Shown: positions 52,201-64,000 of the stretch, piece after piece
Layout: the number at the start of each line of letters is the position of its first letter
Numbering within the stretch: position 1 is the first letter of the stretch
Assembly: GCA_964019165.1 (NCBI GenBank)
Contig: OZ025272.1
Coordinates: 14,433,393-14,497,392, forward strand
Reading direction: 5' to 3'
Origin: Mastigias papua
Lineage: Eukaryota; Cnidaria; Scyphozoa; Rhizostomeae; Mastigiidae
Length of the DNA stretch: 64,000 nucleotides
The notes under the pieces: generated by a model
What the model was told of the DNA's origin: nothing
The model's database searches: none
Seen by the model: the letters and a program-made list of their open reading frames with translations, nothing else
Position numbers and translations under genes: made by a program

Positions 52201-55200
52201 TTTTAATAAACTAAGTAATGGAGTGCTACGTTTGTCTGTGTAGTGCCTGTTTGTCTGTGTAGCATTGTCGTGCTATACAAACTTGAACATTCTTGCTGAG
52301 AAAGTCTTAAAGAAAGTTTAAGCGTCGAAATCATGAAACATCTAAGATTCGGTACTGGGCTCAAAAAGATAATTTCTTGTATAAAAACGTGCGTTCTAAT
52401 ATTATCTGACGCCTATCATCGCTCTCAAAAAATTAACAGAGGGTGGGAATCAACATGCAGTTAATAGGTCCAAGGGAACCAGCATATTCTGTGGAAATTC
52501 TGCTGATCTGAGATGTACACTTCGTAAGTATATGAGCAGACTGTTGTGTGATCGTACACATGTATAAAAAATTTCCAATGCAGTTGCTAAACCTGGAAGT
52601 ATATACATTATTTAGATTAAACCAAGAACATTTTCTCTCAAATTTTCATCAATAATACCATTAACTGTTGTCAAATATAATCCAGTAAATAATGCAAAAT
52701 ATTGCAACTGATTTGCTTCGATTTTTCAAAGGCCGATCGTTCTGTATTTGGAACATTAGTTAGAGGCCGCAGACCGTGGCAGAACCAAAACCACCAGAAA
52801 GATAGCCACATATCCATGGGAAATTTAATCAGACCTTTCCATGTCACAAATTTATAAATAATTAGGGATATTAGACAAGTGGATAATTGAAGCAATCAAT
52901 AAACTTTGCATATATCCAGGGTCTATCATGAGTGCAGAGCAACAGTATAGAACAGCAGCATAGAAAGCAAGCATGCTCAAAAGAAATAGAGAAACTTATC
53001 TATCTTATAAAATATGAAATTTTGAGGCAATTGTACCTTGCAAAGTTGCTTTCATGGATGATGCAAATAAAAGCATTGCTTTCATGGTTTAGCAATTTGG
53101 AAATCTCACCCAAGATGCGATTAACAAAGACCACAGTTCGACAACAAAACAAAAAAATTGATCAAACACCAACACTATAACGTTTTTCATCAGTAGCAGT
53201 CATTATGTGGTACCTACCACATGTACTAGCACTCACAAAATACAAGGTATGTCTCCCTGTCAGCCAGAACAGAACTCCAATTATACAACAAGCTTTAATG
53301 AGGCCTTTACTTCCTTTAATACTCAAACTTATCAATTGCTAGCAGTAGTGTTGTAAGATCAAACAAAATATGACAGAAAAAAGAATCAAACACGCTACCT
53401 GTGACTGTGATTCTGCAGGCATCAGAAACACGCATTTCAATTTGGAATCCATCATTGTACTTGTGTCTCCTGACTTCCACTGCAAACAAAAATCAGCATC
53501 AAAAATAAAACATACAAATAGCAAGTATGCTCTACAAAATGAGCTCTTTGAATACTTTAGGGGTTCCGTTTTTGCACCCCTTCTAAGATTGCATAATTTC
53601 AACTTCACAAATTAGGGTGCTCAACATATCATGTTCCATGCATAATTTTAGGTGCATTCTAGGTGCTTGCGCTCAATCGACCACCTGTCTAAGCAAGGCC
53701 TGCACTGGAGTTACACACTCTATTGGTCAATGCAAATTGGCACCTAAAGTTTCAAAAATATATAGTGCAAAGACCATCCTGAAAAGACTTGACTATTGAA
53801 TGAAAAAGTGGGAACATTCTTTAGCACAATGAAAGTACTTTTTCATCAGAAACTCATTAGCGTACAGCATGTCTAATAGCAACTAAAAGATGAACTGAAA
53901 TATATAAGCAGGCATGGATAAATTCATGTACCAGGAAGACTACTGATTTTGATTGGCCACATGGTTTTAGCAATGGGTACCTAATCACATCTATTTTAGT
54001 TGAAGAGCCCAAGGGAGAAAACAAACTATTTCTGACTGCATAAAACTGTTAAAACCATGTGGCTAATCAGATACTAACTCATTTGGTAGTCTTACACACC
54101 AGAGACCATATATTCAATTTCTTCTGAACCATAAATATCACATAAAAGATCAAATGAAGAAAACAGATTGCTTTTGAGAAAACAATGCTCTTACCAAAGA
54201 TTCTATATCTTGAGCATCATCTGGAACAACCATTGTTTGTACCATGAATTTATGTCTTTTATTATCAGCAGAATCATGGTCAAATGGTTGCAACATGACT
54301 GCAGATAGAGCAACAATACTGAGTTGGTTGGAGAGAAAATAAGTATGAAATATTCAAACAGCTTGAAAACACCATAAAGCAAATAAAATAATAACTAAAC
54401 CTAAAATAATTGCAGAGCATAGCAGTCCTACCTGAAAATGATTTTTCTCTTCTATACAAGGGCCTATTACCTGAAGTTATCTCACTCAATAAGACCTGTC
54501 ATACAAGGAAATGGGAGTGGATCCTTCCAATTTATTATTGAATAACTTATACTGGTATATAAGGGTGTGCACAGATGGGATTTTCAAAGTAATGGCCATC
54601 AACCTGAAGGGAATTGAGAGTTGCTCAAGATTTATACTCTTAGCCTAGTCTCATATATAGCTTTTTTAGCAAGTGTTGTTTCTATTTGAGGCCAACTTCT
54701 ATTAAAGGGCAGATATAATTTGAGGGTGGCTTCCTTTTCCACATCCATTCAACATAATCTCTGCATGTATCTTAAGGTTCTCTAACCTGGTACCATTGCT
54801 TGGAAATAAAGTCCTGCCTCTCTAATGTAAAAACCCCAAATTACAGGCCTGATGGTAGCAATGATCTATAATTACTGTTTCAAAACTGAATATTCAGATA
54901 AGTAAATCAGGGGTTTCTTCTGCTTGGGAGTTGCCTCTATTTACTCATTTTAGATCTAGGCTGTCACATGTGTTTCAGGGTGGCTTCTATTCAATAATTT
55001 CCCATCTAAACTGCAGCTTATATTTTAAGGTGGCTTATATTTGAGAAAATGCAATGTATATGTGTGCCACACATTCATATGAAGACAAATTGCAAAGTGT
55101 AAAACTGAAAAATGATAAAACAAATAGTCAACAAAAAGAACTGTCATATGTAAAAACTTAAAAATGTTTACAGCAAAAGAGGGTAGGGAGAAAGCTGGAG

Positions 55201-58200
55201 AATGATAAAGAGAAGCAGAGTATATGAAAGTATATACTATACCTAAAAGCATAAAATGTACAAAAATCAATAGGACATTGGTATCTACCAAAATGCAAAA
55301 TTAGCATAAAAAGTATTTCCAGAGCAAAAAGTACCACACTACTAGGCAGCTGTTCTATTCAAAACGTAAACAATGGAATGTGATATTGTTGAGAAACAGC
55401 AGAAAAAAGTATGCAGTCTACGAGTAGAGCAAACAAAACACCATGTCAAATGATCACCATACCATCAACAAGAACATCTTTGCTTGGAGGGACAGTTCCA
55501 CAATTTGGCTTGACACAATAATGTCTTGGAGCTGTTGTTTTGACTTTGAATGCTACAGCTTTTCCAGTTGGATTTTTTAGTGTCAATGTTGTGGCAACAA
55601 CATCTTTAAATGGCCCTGCAATATTCAAATAAGAAATATAAGATGATATTATGCCATCTGATGTTGCAAATTGATATGCAATACCTAAAAGTCATTGTCA
55701 AGGCCTGATATAACCATTGCACTATGTGATATTAAGTTAAAGGCTTTTCAAAACATACTCTCCAGAATAAAATAGGTGGCAATAAATGAGGGGAGGCTGG
55801 AAAGTCTGAAAGTTAATAACATGCATAGCTGCAAAACCAGGGGGTTTGGAAAAACACTTCCAAAACCAACTTCCAGATGCATCTTTAGTTGTTTGGCTTG
55901 TAGTGTTCTGCTTCATTTACTATTTATGTAACTGCTCTGGACTTGACAGCGTGACAAATTGTAACACAGCTTGGATGAGAATTCTTTATTATATAGTAAA
56001 ATTTCAAATACCTTTATTTACTAAAACAAGTTGCTACTCCTTATTCATGAGAACATAACAAAACTTCAATGTACAGCAAAATATAACATATTCCCAATTC
56101 TCCAGTAGTTTCACTATCAACTACGGTGGCCCATACAGGTCAAACACAATACACTTATCAAAAACACAATACACTTATAGAAAACACAATACATTTATCG
56201 AAAACAAGATACAGTTATCGAAAACACAATACACTTATCGAAAACACAATACATTTATCGAAAACACAATACATTTATCGAAAACACAATACATTTATCG
56301 AAAACACAATACATTTATCGAAAACACAATACATTTATCGAAAACAAGATACAGTTATCGAAAACACAATACACTTATTGAAAACACAATACACTTATCG
56401 AAGACGCAATACACTTATCGAAAACACAATACATTTATCGAAAATAAGATTCAAGTTCCAAACCCAAGGGGTGCAAATAAGGGTGGCGGTGTGGGTGGGG
56501 GTTATTTTAGAAACATAAAATTCTAAGTGTTTTGATAGTTTCTTATACTATAGAAGTAGGTATAGGTAACTGATCGAGGTAGGTATAGTTAGGTACGCAG
56601 GGACAACACTCCGCATAGACAAAAATTGAAGTTCAACGGCGTAGTACCCGCCACAGAAATAGCGAATAAAAAAGGAATTATACGATTTGTGGCGATTCAT
56701 GGAAATATTTCTGAAACGGGCAAAACACTTGGTGCGACTAGACTTTTCTTCGTTGATGTTGGAAGCTGATGTAGTGTTGTTTAGCATGCAGCGAACACTG
56801 AGCCAGAGATACGCGATTGTATTAACGAACTGTTCTACTGACTAACATTGAACTGCACTCATACATACACAAATACTCATGATGAACCATTACATAAGAA
56901 TTACTGAATAACTATAAAAAGAAGGATGGGGTAGACTAGATAAACAAAAGCAAAGGAATGACCCGAGCTGTATGAAGTGATGACAGGGATGAGATGTAAG
57001 GAAAGGTGATGTCCAGTTGTGAAGTGACAATGGCTGACATTGGTTCCATTCGGTAGGATAGGAATAAAGTCTCTCCTCATCTGGCTCTGAACTGTGCTGT
57101 TTCCTAATTTTAAATAATCCTATGCAAGCGCGTGTTCTGATTTCCACAAGTGTATTGTGTTTTCGAAAAATTTATTGTGTTTTCGATAAATGTATTGTGT
57201 TTCCGATAAATGTATTTTGTTTTCTGTAAGTGTATAGTGTTTTCGATAAATGTATTGTGTTTTCGGTAAATGTATTGTGTTTTCGATAAATGTATTGTGT
57301 TTTCGATAAATGTATCTTGTTTTCGATAAATGTATTGTGTTTTCGGTAAATGTATTGTGTTTTCGATAAATGTATTGTGTTTTCGGTAAATGTATCTTGT
57401 TTTCCATAAATGTATTGTGTTTTTGATAAATGTATCTTGTTTTCGATAAATGTATTGTGTTTTCTATAAGTGTATTGTGTTTTTGATAAGTATATTGTGT
57501 TTGACCTGTATGGGCCACCGTAATCAACAGGCAAATTGCCAATAAAATCATCTAATTTTCTATTCCAAAGTCACTAAATTCATATTTAAATCTTTCAAAT
57601 CTCCCTAAAAATTTAGAAAAAAGAAGAGTATCATAAACATACTTCTAGCTATTTGTACAATTACTGAATGCATTTTTTCATAAATAATTACTTTAAATAA
57701 GAATATACAATTTACAAAACAATAATTAACCAGTGGCACAGTTAAGTGCAAGGTTTATGCTTTCATTTAAACTTTAAATATACTACTTCTAAATATGAAA
57801 AAGGTTGTAACACTCTTAATTGAATAGGGTGTTTGAAGCTTTTGCTATCATAAAATGCATGCAATCTCAAAATTGCAAATGTCCCAATCCAGTCTCACTA
57901 TCAAAATGAGCCTTTATGCTCTCATCAGGTCAAGATTCAGTCTTCACTGTTCATATAATTCCAATAGTCTTCCATTAGTCTTACCTACCTTAAGGACATT
58001 TCAGCCAAAATCCTACAACACATATAAATGTTACTTTAGCATTATTTTACACTGCTTCTCTATGGTAGAATCTGAATTAATATATGAATCATAATTGATT
58101 TAACTACAAGAAGTCTATAGCACAATTACTCAGTGCATAAGGTCAATCAATCAAATGTACCTTTAAAAACCAACTCATTTGTTGGATCAAGCTGCAAAAT

Positions 58201-58230
58201 TTGCTCTGGCTTTTTGCGCCCCTCAGCCAT
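49225..58230 (-). CDS. VAPB: VAMP-associated protein (VAP-A/B type), complete, 7 coding exons, 297 residues
   Basis: Known role: ER tail-anchored receptor for FFAT-motif proteins at membrane contact sites, acting in lipid transfer. Exons: 58230-58161, 55615-55463, 54298-54195, 53479-53399, 51910-51662, 50062-49994, 49392-49225; all borders GT/AG and phases agree. MSP domain is residues ~8-128: LDPTNELVFKGPF, FKVKTTAPRHYCVKPN and LQPFDHD. Pro53 corresponds to human VAPB Pro56 (the ALS8 site), and Lys91/Met93 to the FFAT-binding Lys87/Met89, all conserved. Exon 5 (83 residues) is a Ser/Thr/Pro/Gln-rich linker. Exon 6 is a short coiled coil (EEQLENLRAENLRLK). Exon 7 ends in a hydrophobic tail anchor, ILAAIIALLIGCLIGKFLL. 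The gene predates or stands apart from the vertebrate A/B split as far as can be seen, so the symbol marks the family only. Intron 1 holds a foldback transposon. Confidence 0.95.
52015..52345. repeat. Interspersed repeat family B, inverted copy
   Basis: Reverse complement of the 14745/17855 family: CAGTACTGGATTTTGGGACC, GAAAGTTGATAAGTCATATA, TGTATAGATTTCTTTTAATA. A short doubled TTTGTCTGTGTAG lies at 52231-52262. Located in VAP intron 4. Confidence 0.55.
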
Positions 58231-58930
58231 TCTGTGTAAAAAATCAGGAGAAGAAAGGATCTTTCAGTCTCAGAACTTCATATTTCCAAATATAAAGTTG
58301 GAGCAGAACTTTGCTCAAATCAAATGCCTCTCATGCAACACAACAGCTTCTATTATATACATAGCATATATTTTTAAAATACCCACTCTCAAGTGGATAA
58401 CATTATTGTTTTACAAGGCAAATAAAAAAAATAAACAAATAAGCTGATTTCTGAGCCCCCATTAAAGGTATCAAAATGAAATTTGTTATCTTGACTTTTC
58501 TTAACATGGAAAACATATCTGAAAAGTTCTATTACAATTAGGAATATAAGTGGCATACTGGTATGCTATTAAACCAAGATCTGCCATATTGATCCTTCCT
58601 CCTTTTAACAAACTTCTAATAGAAAAAAATCAATAAATCAGCCAAGTTCACATTGTATTAATTCATTTATGTAGCTAGTCTACGATATAGTACAGTAGCA
58701 AGATGAAAGCTAAATATCTACACCTCAATTTCTCAGTACAGAAGTTTTATGTCAAGTCGTATCATTATTGAAGTGAATGAGCTAGTATAAGTATATTAAT
58801 ATTCCTAATGAATCTGAAAACACAATGTGTAAAGAAACAAGGATAGACATTTACAACATTAAACAAGCAGATGTCATCATGCCCTTGAAACATAAACTTC
58901 AGAATATAAAGACAATCTATCTATCACTCC
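52700..58930. other. CpG-depleted block over the 5' part of VAP
   Basis: CG is very rare from about 52.8 to 58.9 kb except inside the foldback element (56122-57522). It covers VAP exons 1-4. CG reappears at ~58930 (ACTCCGGCCC) and becomes common by 59.1 kb. Confidence 0.65.
56122..57522. mobile_element. Foldback-type transposon, copy 1 (1,401 bp), in VAP intron 1
   Basis: Termini TACGGTGGCCCATACAGGTC and its exact complement at the right end. Just inside each end lies an array of 20-bp units (AAAACACAATACATTTATCG): about 17 units at the left, and about 19 units in the opposite orientation at the right. A unique ~670-bp centre (56460-57140) separates the arms. ATCAAC flanks both sides (56116-56121, 57523-57528), a 6-bp target duplication. 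The ORFs through the arms are low-complexity readings of the 20-bp unit; the centre has only short ORFs, so it is probably non-autonomous. Superfamily unassigned. Confidence 0.92.
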
Positions 58931-59163
58931 GGCCCATAATCTACTCCAGGTGCAACTTCTTCGACAATATTTTAGTCACCTGCCTTTACAAACTACTACT
59001 ATTTAACGAAAAGAAACACCTCGAAATATCCATCGATAGAGCACAAATGTAGTGCTATTACAAATAGCTCTTTACCTTGTGATAGCCTGATTTCCTTGCT
59101 GTACTAAGGCGCACTTGCACAAGGGCAAATTAGGCCCACATCACAATAATAATGAGCTGTACA

Positions 59164-59173
59164 GCGCATGCGT
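59164..59173. promoter_or_regulatory. NRF1-like palindrome upstream of VAP
   Basis: GCGCATGCGT, about 930 bp upstream of the VAP start codon, at the edge where CG dinucleotides return. Suggests the VAP promoter is here, with a non-coding first exon; inference only. Confidence 0.4.
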
Positions 59174-59999
59174 ACCCTCTTCAGCAGGTCTGTGGCCAAT
59201 AAAGTCCACAGTCCACATGGTGAACCGATTGTGGGTGCACACTTTTCTGGATTTATCCTGAGCAATAATACGTTCAGGTTTTATATTAGGATATAAATTG
59301 CAAAAGCTCTACAGCTCCGCACTTTTGCCTCAAATAGATGAGCTATTCTTTTCGAAGTACAAGTGGGCCTGGTAGAAATTAAAAACTAACATGCAACATG
59401 AATATAAAAATGTTAAATCCTCAATTTATCCAAAAGTAGCTAAATCAGTTATTGCATGTATGTTGAGTGCACATATTGATCTGTGCTAGCTTCGATAAGT
59501 CACTAAATGTGTACCCTATTTACTAATCCACATTTTCCTTGATTACAGACCCACAGTTTCGATTTAAAACTACACAGAGTCAGATCTCCCACTTATTTGT
59601 GAGTCCTTTTACACGGAGGATTTTCATCTCTCATCCTACAAATTGGTCCCACTAATCATTGCATATGATCTTTATCTAGCTAGAGCTGAAATGGCAGTGA
59701 TTCTGGTGGTACCTGCCATGAGAAAAGGTACGCGCATGGTTAACAATAAACAATCTGCTAGCAACAGAATGCCAACCAAATGCCTTCATGTGAATTGAAT
59801 TTTGATTTTCATTTCATTGAGAAGCCAACAATCCTGTCTTATAATAATCAATGCAAGGTATTTATGTATTAGTCCAATGAGGGCATCATTCAAGTTGTAT
59901 CTTAGAATAGCGTACTATTCGATATAACACGTATGCAAGGCCACATCCAAGTCTTGAGTCTCCATATGCAAGCAGGAGTCGTAAAAAACTTTACATGTT

Positions 60000-60375
60000 T
60001 CTTATAGGGAGCCACAATTTAAGGAGCTTAGAGTGTAGAAGGTGAACAAAGTTAAGAAACTTGTAGTACTAACGACAACATCACTAAGAAACTTTTCAAT
60101 TTCGAAAATTTTGATTACTGCAAAAACTCAAGAGTAAGGACACTGGTTTCATTCATTCCAGTTACATTCGCACGAATTGTGTGCAATCTATATAGTAAAT
60201 GGTTGATAGAGGGGATTCCAACAAGACCTTAGAATCCTGTCCTCACATTTTAAATTTCTCCTTGCTTCTGTACTATTTTCAGGGCTCTTCATGTGTAGCT
60301 AAACTTAGGGAGCTCCTATGGAACCGTTAAAAGAGGTCAAAAAACAAACAAGTTCAAGAACTAGGTTCTTTTTAC
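60000..60375. repeat. Family A, diverged copy
   Basis: TTCTTATAGGGAGCCACAAT at the left, GAAACTTTTCAATTTCGAAA in the middle and AAGTTCAAGAACTAGGTTCT at the right, in family A order. About 375 bp. Confidence 0.5.
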
Positions 60376-61758
60376 AAAAAACCTGTATTTTACTAATCTT
60401 GCATTGCAAATGTAAACAGAAATCTTGACATCTTGCTAGAGAAACGCCGTAGACTTGTTCCTTTGCCCAGAGTGATGAAGTGAATCTCAACTAGGATGTA
60501 AGAAAGTTACCATGTTGAAGTATGTTGCACGAAAGTTCGAAGACCTTTTGAAATTTGTCACATTAGTCAGATATCTTCTGGAGCAGCCCAGATTTTATTT
60601 TCTGTGAACATGTATCAATCATGGTATCTACTTATCCCTGCAACCAGACCATGATTCGAAAAAGTATGCTGTAGGGGACCGCCATTCAAAATAATTCAAA
60701 AAGTTTGGGAACCATTGATCTAGAATGCTCTAGTATGGAACAACATACCTACTAGAATACAATTTGTAGAATACTTAGTATTGCAAAGGAGTATTTCTTA
60801 TTCTCCTGGATAATTCTGTGCAGGAACTTTCTAGAATACCATAAATGCTATATATGGTGGATCGTACAATTGTTTATCAGATCAGTGCTATGTAAAGTAA
60901 GTCTAATTAAGAAGATAAACTATACACAGCAACTTACTGTTTCGACAAGGTCACTGTTACAAAATTGTCTATAGTTATCTATCAACCTTCGAGTCGTGAC
61001 CAAAAGGCTCTATCGCCTAAGATGCTCTTCTGAAGCTGCTGCCCTTTTTACACAGTGCCACTGAGAGAGCCCGGAGGGCTCAGCCCCATTGTTAAATGAG
61101 CAGAGTTTAATTAAGGGTGCTGCGATCCCCTTTCTAACGAACGTATGGTGGCTCGGTGAGTCTCCAACTTGTTAGCAGTGGCAGCCTGGCAGGGCGAGGT
61201 GGGGGCGTGGCCACCCTAACAGAGAGCTATGAAGGGGTGCCAGAATAAAGAAAGGGCACCACAGCACTGCCAGAATATATAGAAAAACTATAGAACGGGC
61301 AATAGAGCAATGTCAAAATAGATACAGGCAGATAAGAAGTTATTCAATTCATAACGGGCAATTGATATAAGCTTGAAGGTAGAAGGGCACAACTTCAATC
61401 GCATTAAGAACGGCGAGAGGGTGCTAACTGCTAAAGCAGGTTAAAATGTTACAGGTTTTTGAGGCAGGAATTGAACTGAGATTAAAGGTAGCTCTTTATT
61501 GAATCTGCATGCATGTAGACATAACTAACAAATTGATTCTAGTGCACTTCACTGCGCGTTATTCACACGGAGTAGGCACCTATGAACAGTTTCGGAGAGC
61601 TGAATGCTTATACACGATAGCAATAAGCGTCCACAAAATTCTATGCAAGTCTAGAATCTCGGAGTTAAGTTTACCTTAAAATGTGATTTACGCTTAACTT
61701 TGGTATAACATTATATAAAGTTCAAAGTGTACGTGGCCTATGGATGGACTTAACTATC

Positions 61759-62108
<350 letters not shown>

Positions 62109-62253
62109 GTTTACTATGGACTATTTTACCAATAGGAAATAGCAAATTCCTCCTATTACTATTTATCTTACTAACAGCTAAGCACCCAACTTTAAGACTC
62201 TATGTATAACACTTCAGAATATACCTTTTGAATCTTGTTTTAGCACTGAACAA

Positions 62254-63654
62254 TACGGTGGCCCATACAGGTCAAACACAATACACTTATCAAAAACACA
62301 ATACACTTATAGAAAACACAATACATTTATCGAAAACAAGATACAGTTATCGAAAACACAATACACTTATCGAAAACACAATACATTTATCGAAAACACA
62401 ATACATTTATCGAAAACACAATACATTTATCGAAAACACAATACATTTATCGAAAACACAATACATTTATCGAAAACAAGATACAGTTATCGAAAACACA
62501 ATACACTTATTGAAAACACAATACACTTATCGAAGACGCAATACACTTATCGAAAACACAATACATTTATCGAAAATAAGATTCAAGTTCCAAACCCAAG
62601 GGGTGCAAATAAGGGTGGCGGTGTGGGTGGGGGTTATTTTAGAAACATAAAATTCTAAGTGTTTTGATAGTTTCTTATACTATAGAAGTAGGTATAGGTA
62701 ACTGATCGAGGTAGGTATAGTTAGGTACGCAGGGACAACACTCCGCATAGACAAAAATTGAAGTTCAACGGCGTAGTACCCGCCACAGAAATAGCGAATA
62801 AAAAAGGAATTATACGATTTGTGGCGATTCATGGAAATATTTCTGAAACGGGCAAAACACTTGGTGCGACTAGACTTTTCTTCGTTGATGTTGGAAGCTG
62901 ATGTAGTGTTGTTTAGCATGCAGCGAACACTGAGCCAGAGATACGCGATTGTATTAACGAACTGTTCTACTGACTAACATTGAACTGCACTCATACATAC
63001 ACAAATACTCATGATGAACCATTACATAAGAATTACTGAATAACTATAAAAAGAAGGATGGGGTAGACTAGATAAACAAAAGCAAAGGAATGACCCGAGC
63101 TGTATGAAGTGATGACAGGGATGAGATGTAAGGAAAGGTGATGTCCAGTTGTGAAGTGACAATGGCTGACATTGGTTCCATTCGGTAGGATAGGAATAAA
63201 GTCTCTCCTCATCTGGCTCTGAACTGTGCTGTTTCCTAATTTTAAATAATCCTATGCAAGCGCGTGTTCTGATTTCCACAAGTGTATTGTGTTTTCGAAA
63301 AATTTATTGTGTTTTCGATAAATGTATTGTGTTTCCGATAAATGTATTTTGTTTTCTGTAAGTGTATAGTGTTTTCGATAAATGTATTGTGTTTTCGGTA
63401 AATGTATTGTGTTTTCGATAAATGTATTGTGTTTTCGATAAATGTATCTTGTTTTCGATAAATGTATTGTGTTTTCGGTAAATGTATTGTGTTTTCGATA
63501 AATGTATTGTGTTTTCGGTAAATGTATCTTGTTTTCCATAAATGTATTGTGTTTTTGATAAATGTATCTTGTTTTCGATAAATGTATTGTGTTTTCTATA
63601 AGTGTATTGTGTTTTTGATAAGTATATTGTGTTTGACCTGTATGGGCCACCGTA
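62254..63654. mobile_element. Foldback-type transposon, copy 2 (1,401 bp)
   Basis: Same length, orientation and, as far as read, same sequence as 56122-57522 (offset 6,132). The flanking duplication is different: GAACAA at 62248-62253 and 63655-63660. Separate target duplications show two independent insertions, not a segmental duplication. Confidence 0.92.
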
Positions 63655-63815
63655 GAACAAAAACGAAAGCTGTCTGCGTTTGTTTCAATAAAAATCTCAT
63701 TTGGAAAATTTATGTTTATGATATCGAGGCCGCTTGGAGTTGCACAAATGGCGGCAAAGTAGCATGAGGATCATAAAATTGGTAGGATTTCTATGATGAG
63801 GATTCATGTGTAATC

Positions 63816-64000
63816 ATGAATTGTTTATCGCAAATTAGATGCTCTTGTCTATATCATTGTAAGAATCGTATCAAGTTTCCTTCTCGCCAAAGGCCAAGTT
63901 TCAGCAGATTTCATGGAAGCAAGGACCATAGGATCGAAAGTTGGAAAGAAAGTGTTGTTACAGGTCCTAAAGAGTTTGTAGTGGACACTTTTGGGGACAA
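63816..64000 (+). CDS. Unrecognised partial ORF running off the right edge
   Basis: Open frame from an ATG at 63816 to the window end (61 codons, no stop), rich in Cys early (RCSCLYHCKN) and then basic (FPSRQRPSFSRFHGSKDHR). DNA here is CG-containing, and an in-frame stop precedes the ATG nearby. Could be the first exon of a plus-strand gene or chance. No family recognised. Confidence 0.25.
   Translation, partial: MNCLSQIRCSCLYHCKNRIKFPSRQRPSFSRFHGSKDHRIESWKESVVTGPKEFVVDTFGD

Noticed and set aside
56126..56518. 130-codon ORF of repeated TIHLSKTQYIYRK-like units, and its counterparts at 57120-57551, 62228-62650 and 63252-63660
   Set aside because: The readings come from the 20-bp arm repeats of the foldback transposon in several frames and both strands; 20 is not a multiple of 3, so the peptide period is an artefact of three units.
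56140..57500. CRISPR-like array (regular 20-bp repeats)
   Set aside because: Units are contiguous with no unique spacers, arranged as inverted arms of a transposon, in an animal genome.

Overview
This is animal nuclear DNA, AT-rich, with phased introns, long (TA)n/(GT)n/(CA)n microsatellites and many non-autonomous transposons. Three protein-coding genes can be rebuilt exon by exon, all on the minus strand. The proteins are metazoan but diverged from vertebrate versions, so a marine invertebrate, perhaps an early-branching one (cnidarian or sponge), is the best guess; the window does not settle the phylum.

Layout. (1) 402-13060: the 5' part of a Gs-alpha gene (GNAS type), six coding exons for the first 175 residues; the rest lies beyond base 1. 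(2) 17268-42765: a complete CEP72-like gene, 14 coding exons, about 639 residues, with LRRs, a basic low-complexity middle and a C-terminal coiled coil. Its introns carry LINE pieces, a Tigger derivative, a hAT MITE nested in a LINE, TA arrays, a ~157-bp satellite and two tRNA-like sequences. (3) 49225-58230: a complete VAP (VAMP-associated protein) gene, 7 coding exons, 297 residues, with MSP domain, coiled coil and tail anchor. (4) 58.9-64 kb: VAP upstream DNA, a second copy of a 1,401-bp foldback transposon, and an unrecognised plus-strand ORF running off the right edge. The CEP72-VAP gap (42.8-49.2 kb) holds a 2.5-kb satellite with higher-order structure and a TIR transposon.

The three genes are unrelated in pathway: G-protein signalling to adenylyl cyclase, centriolar-satellite/centrosome organisation, and ER membrane contact sites. 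They share one genomic feature: the 5' part of each transcription unit is a sharply CpG-depleted block (about 8.5-11.9, 38.6-42.6 and 52.7-58.9 kb), as expected from germline gene-body methylation.

The strongest unusual observations are the foldback element, present twice at exactly the same length with a different 6-bp target duplication at each site; the five-monomer, 994-bp higher-order satellite; the CpG-depleted blocks; and a 42-nt, frame-preserving candidate intron inside CEP72. No bacterial-type systems (operons, CRISPR) are present.
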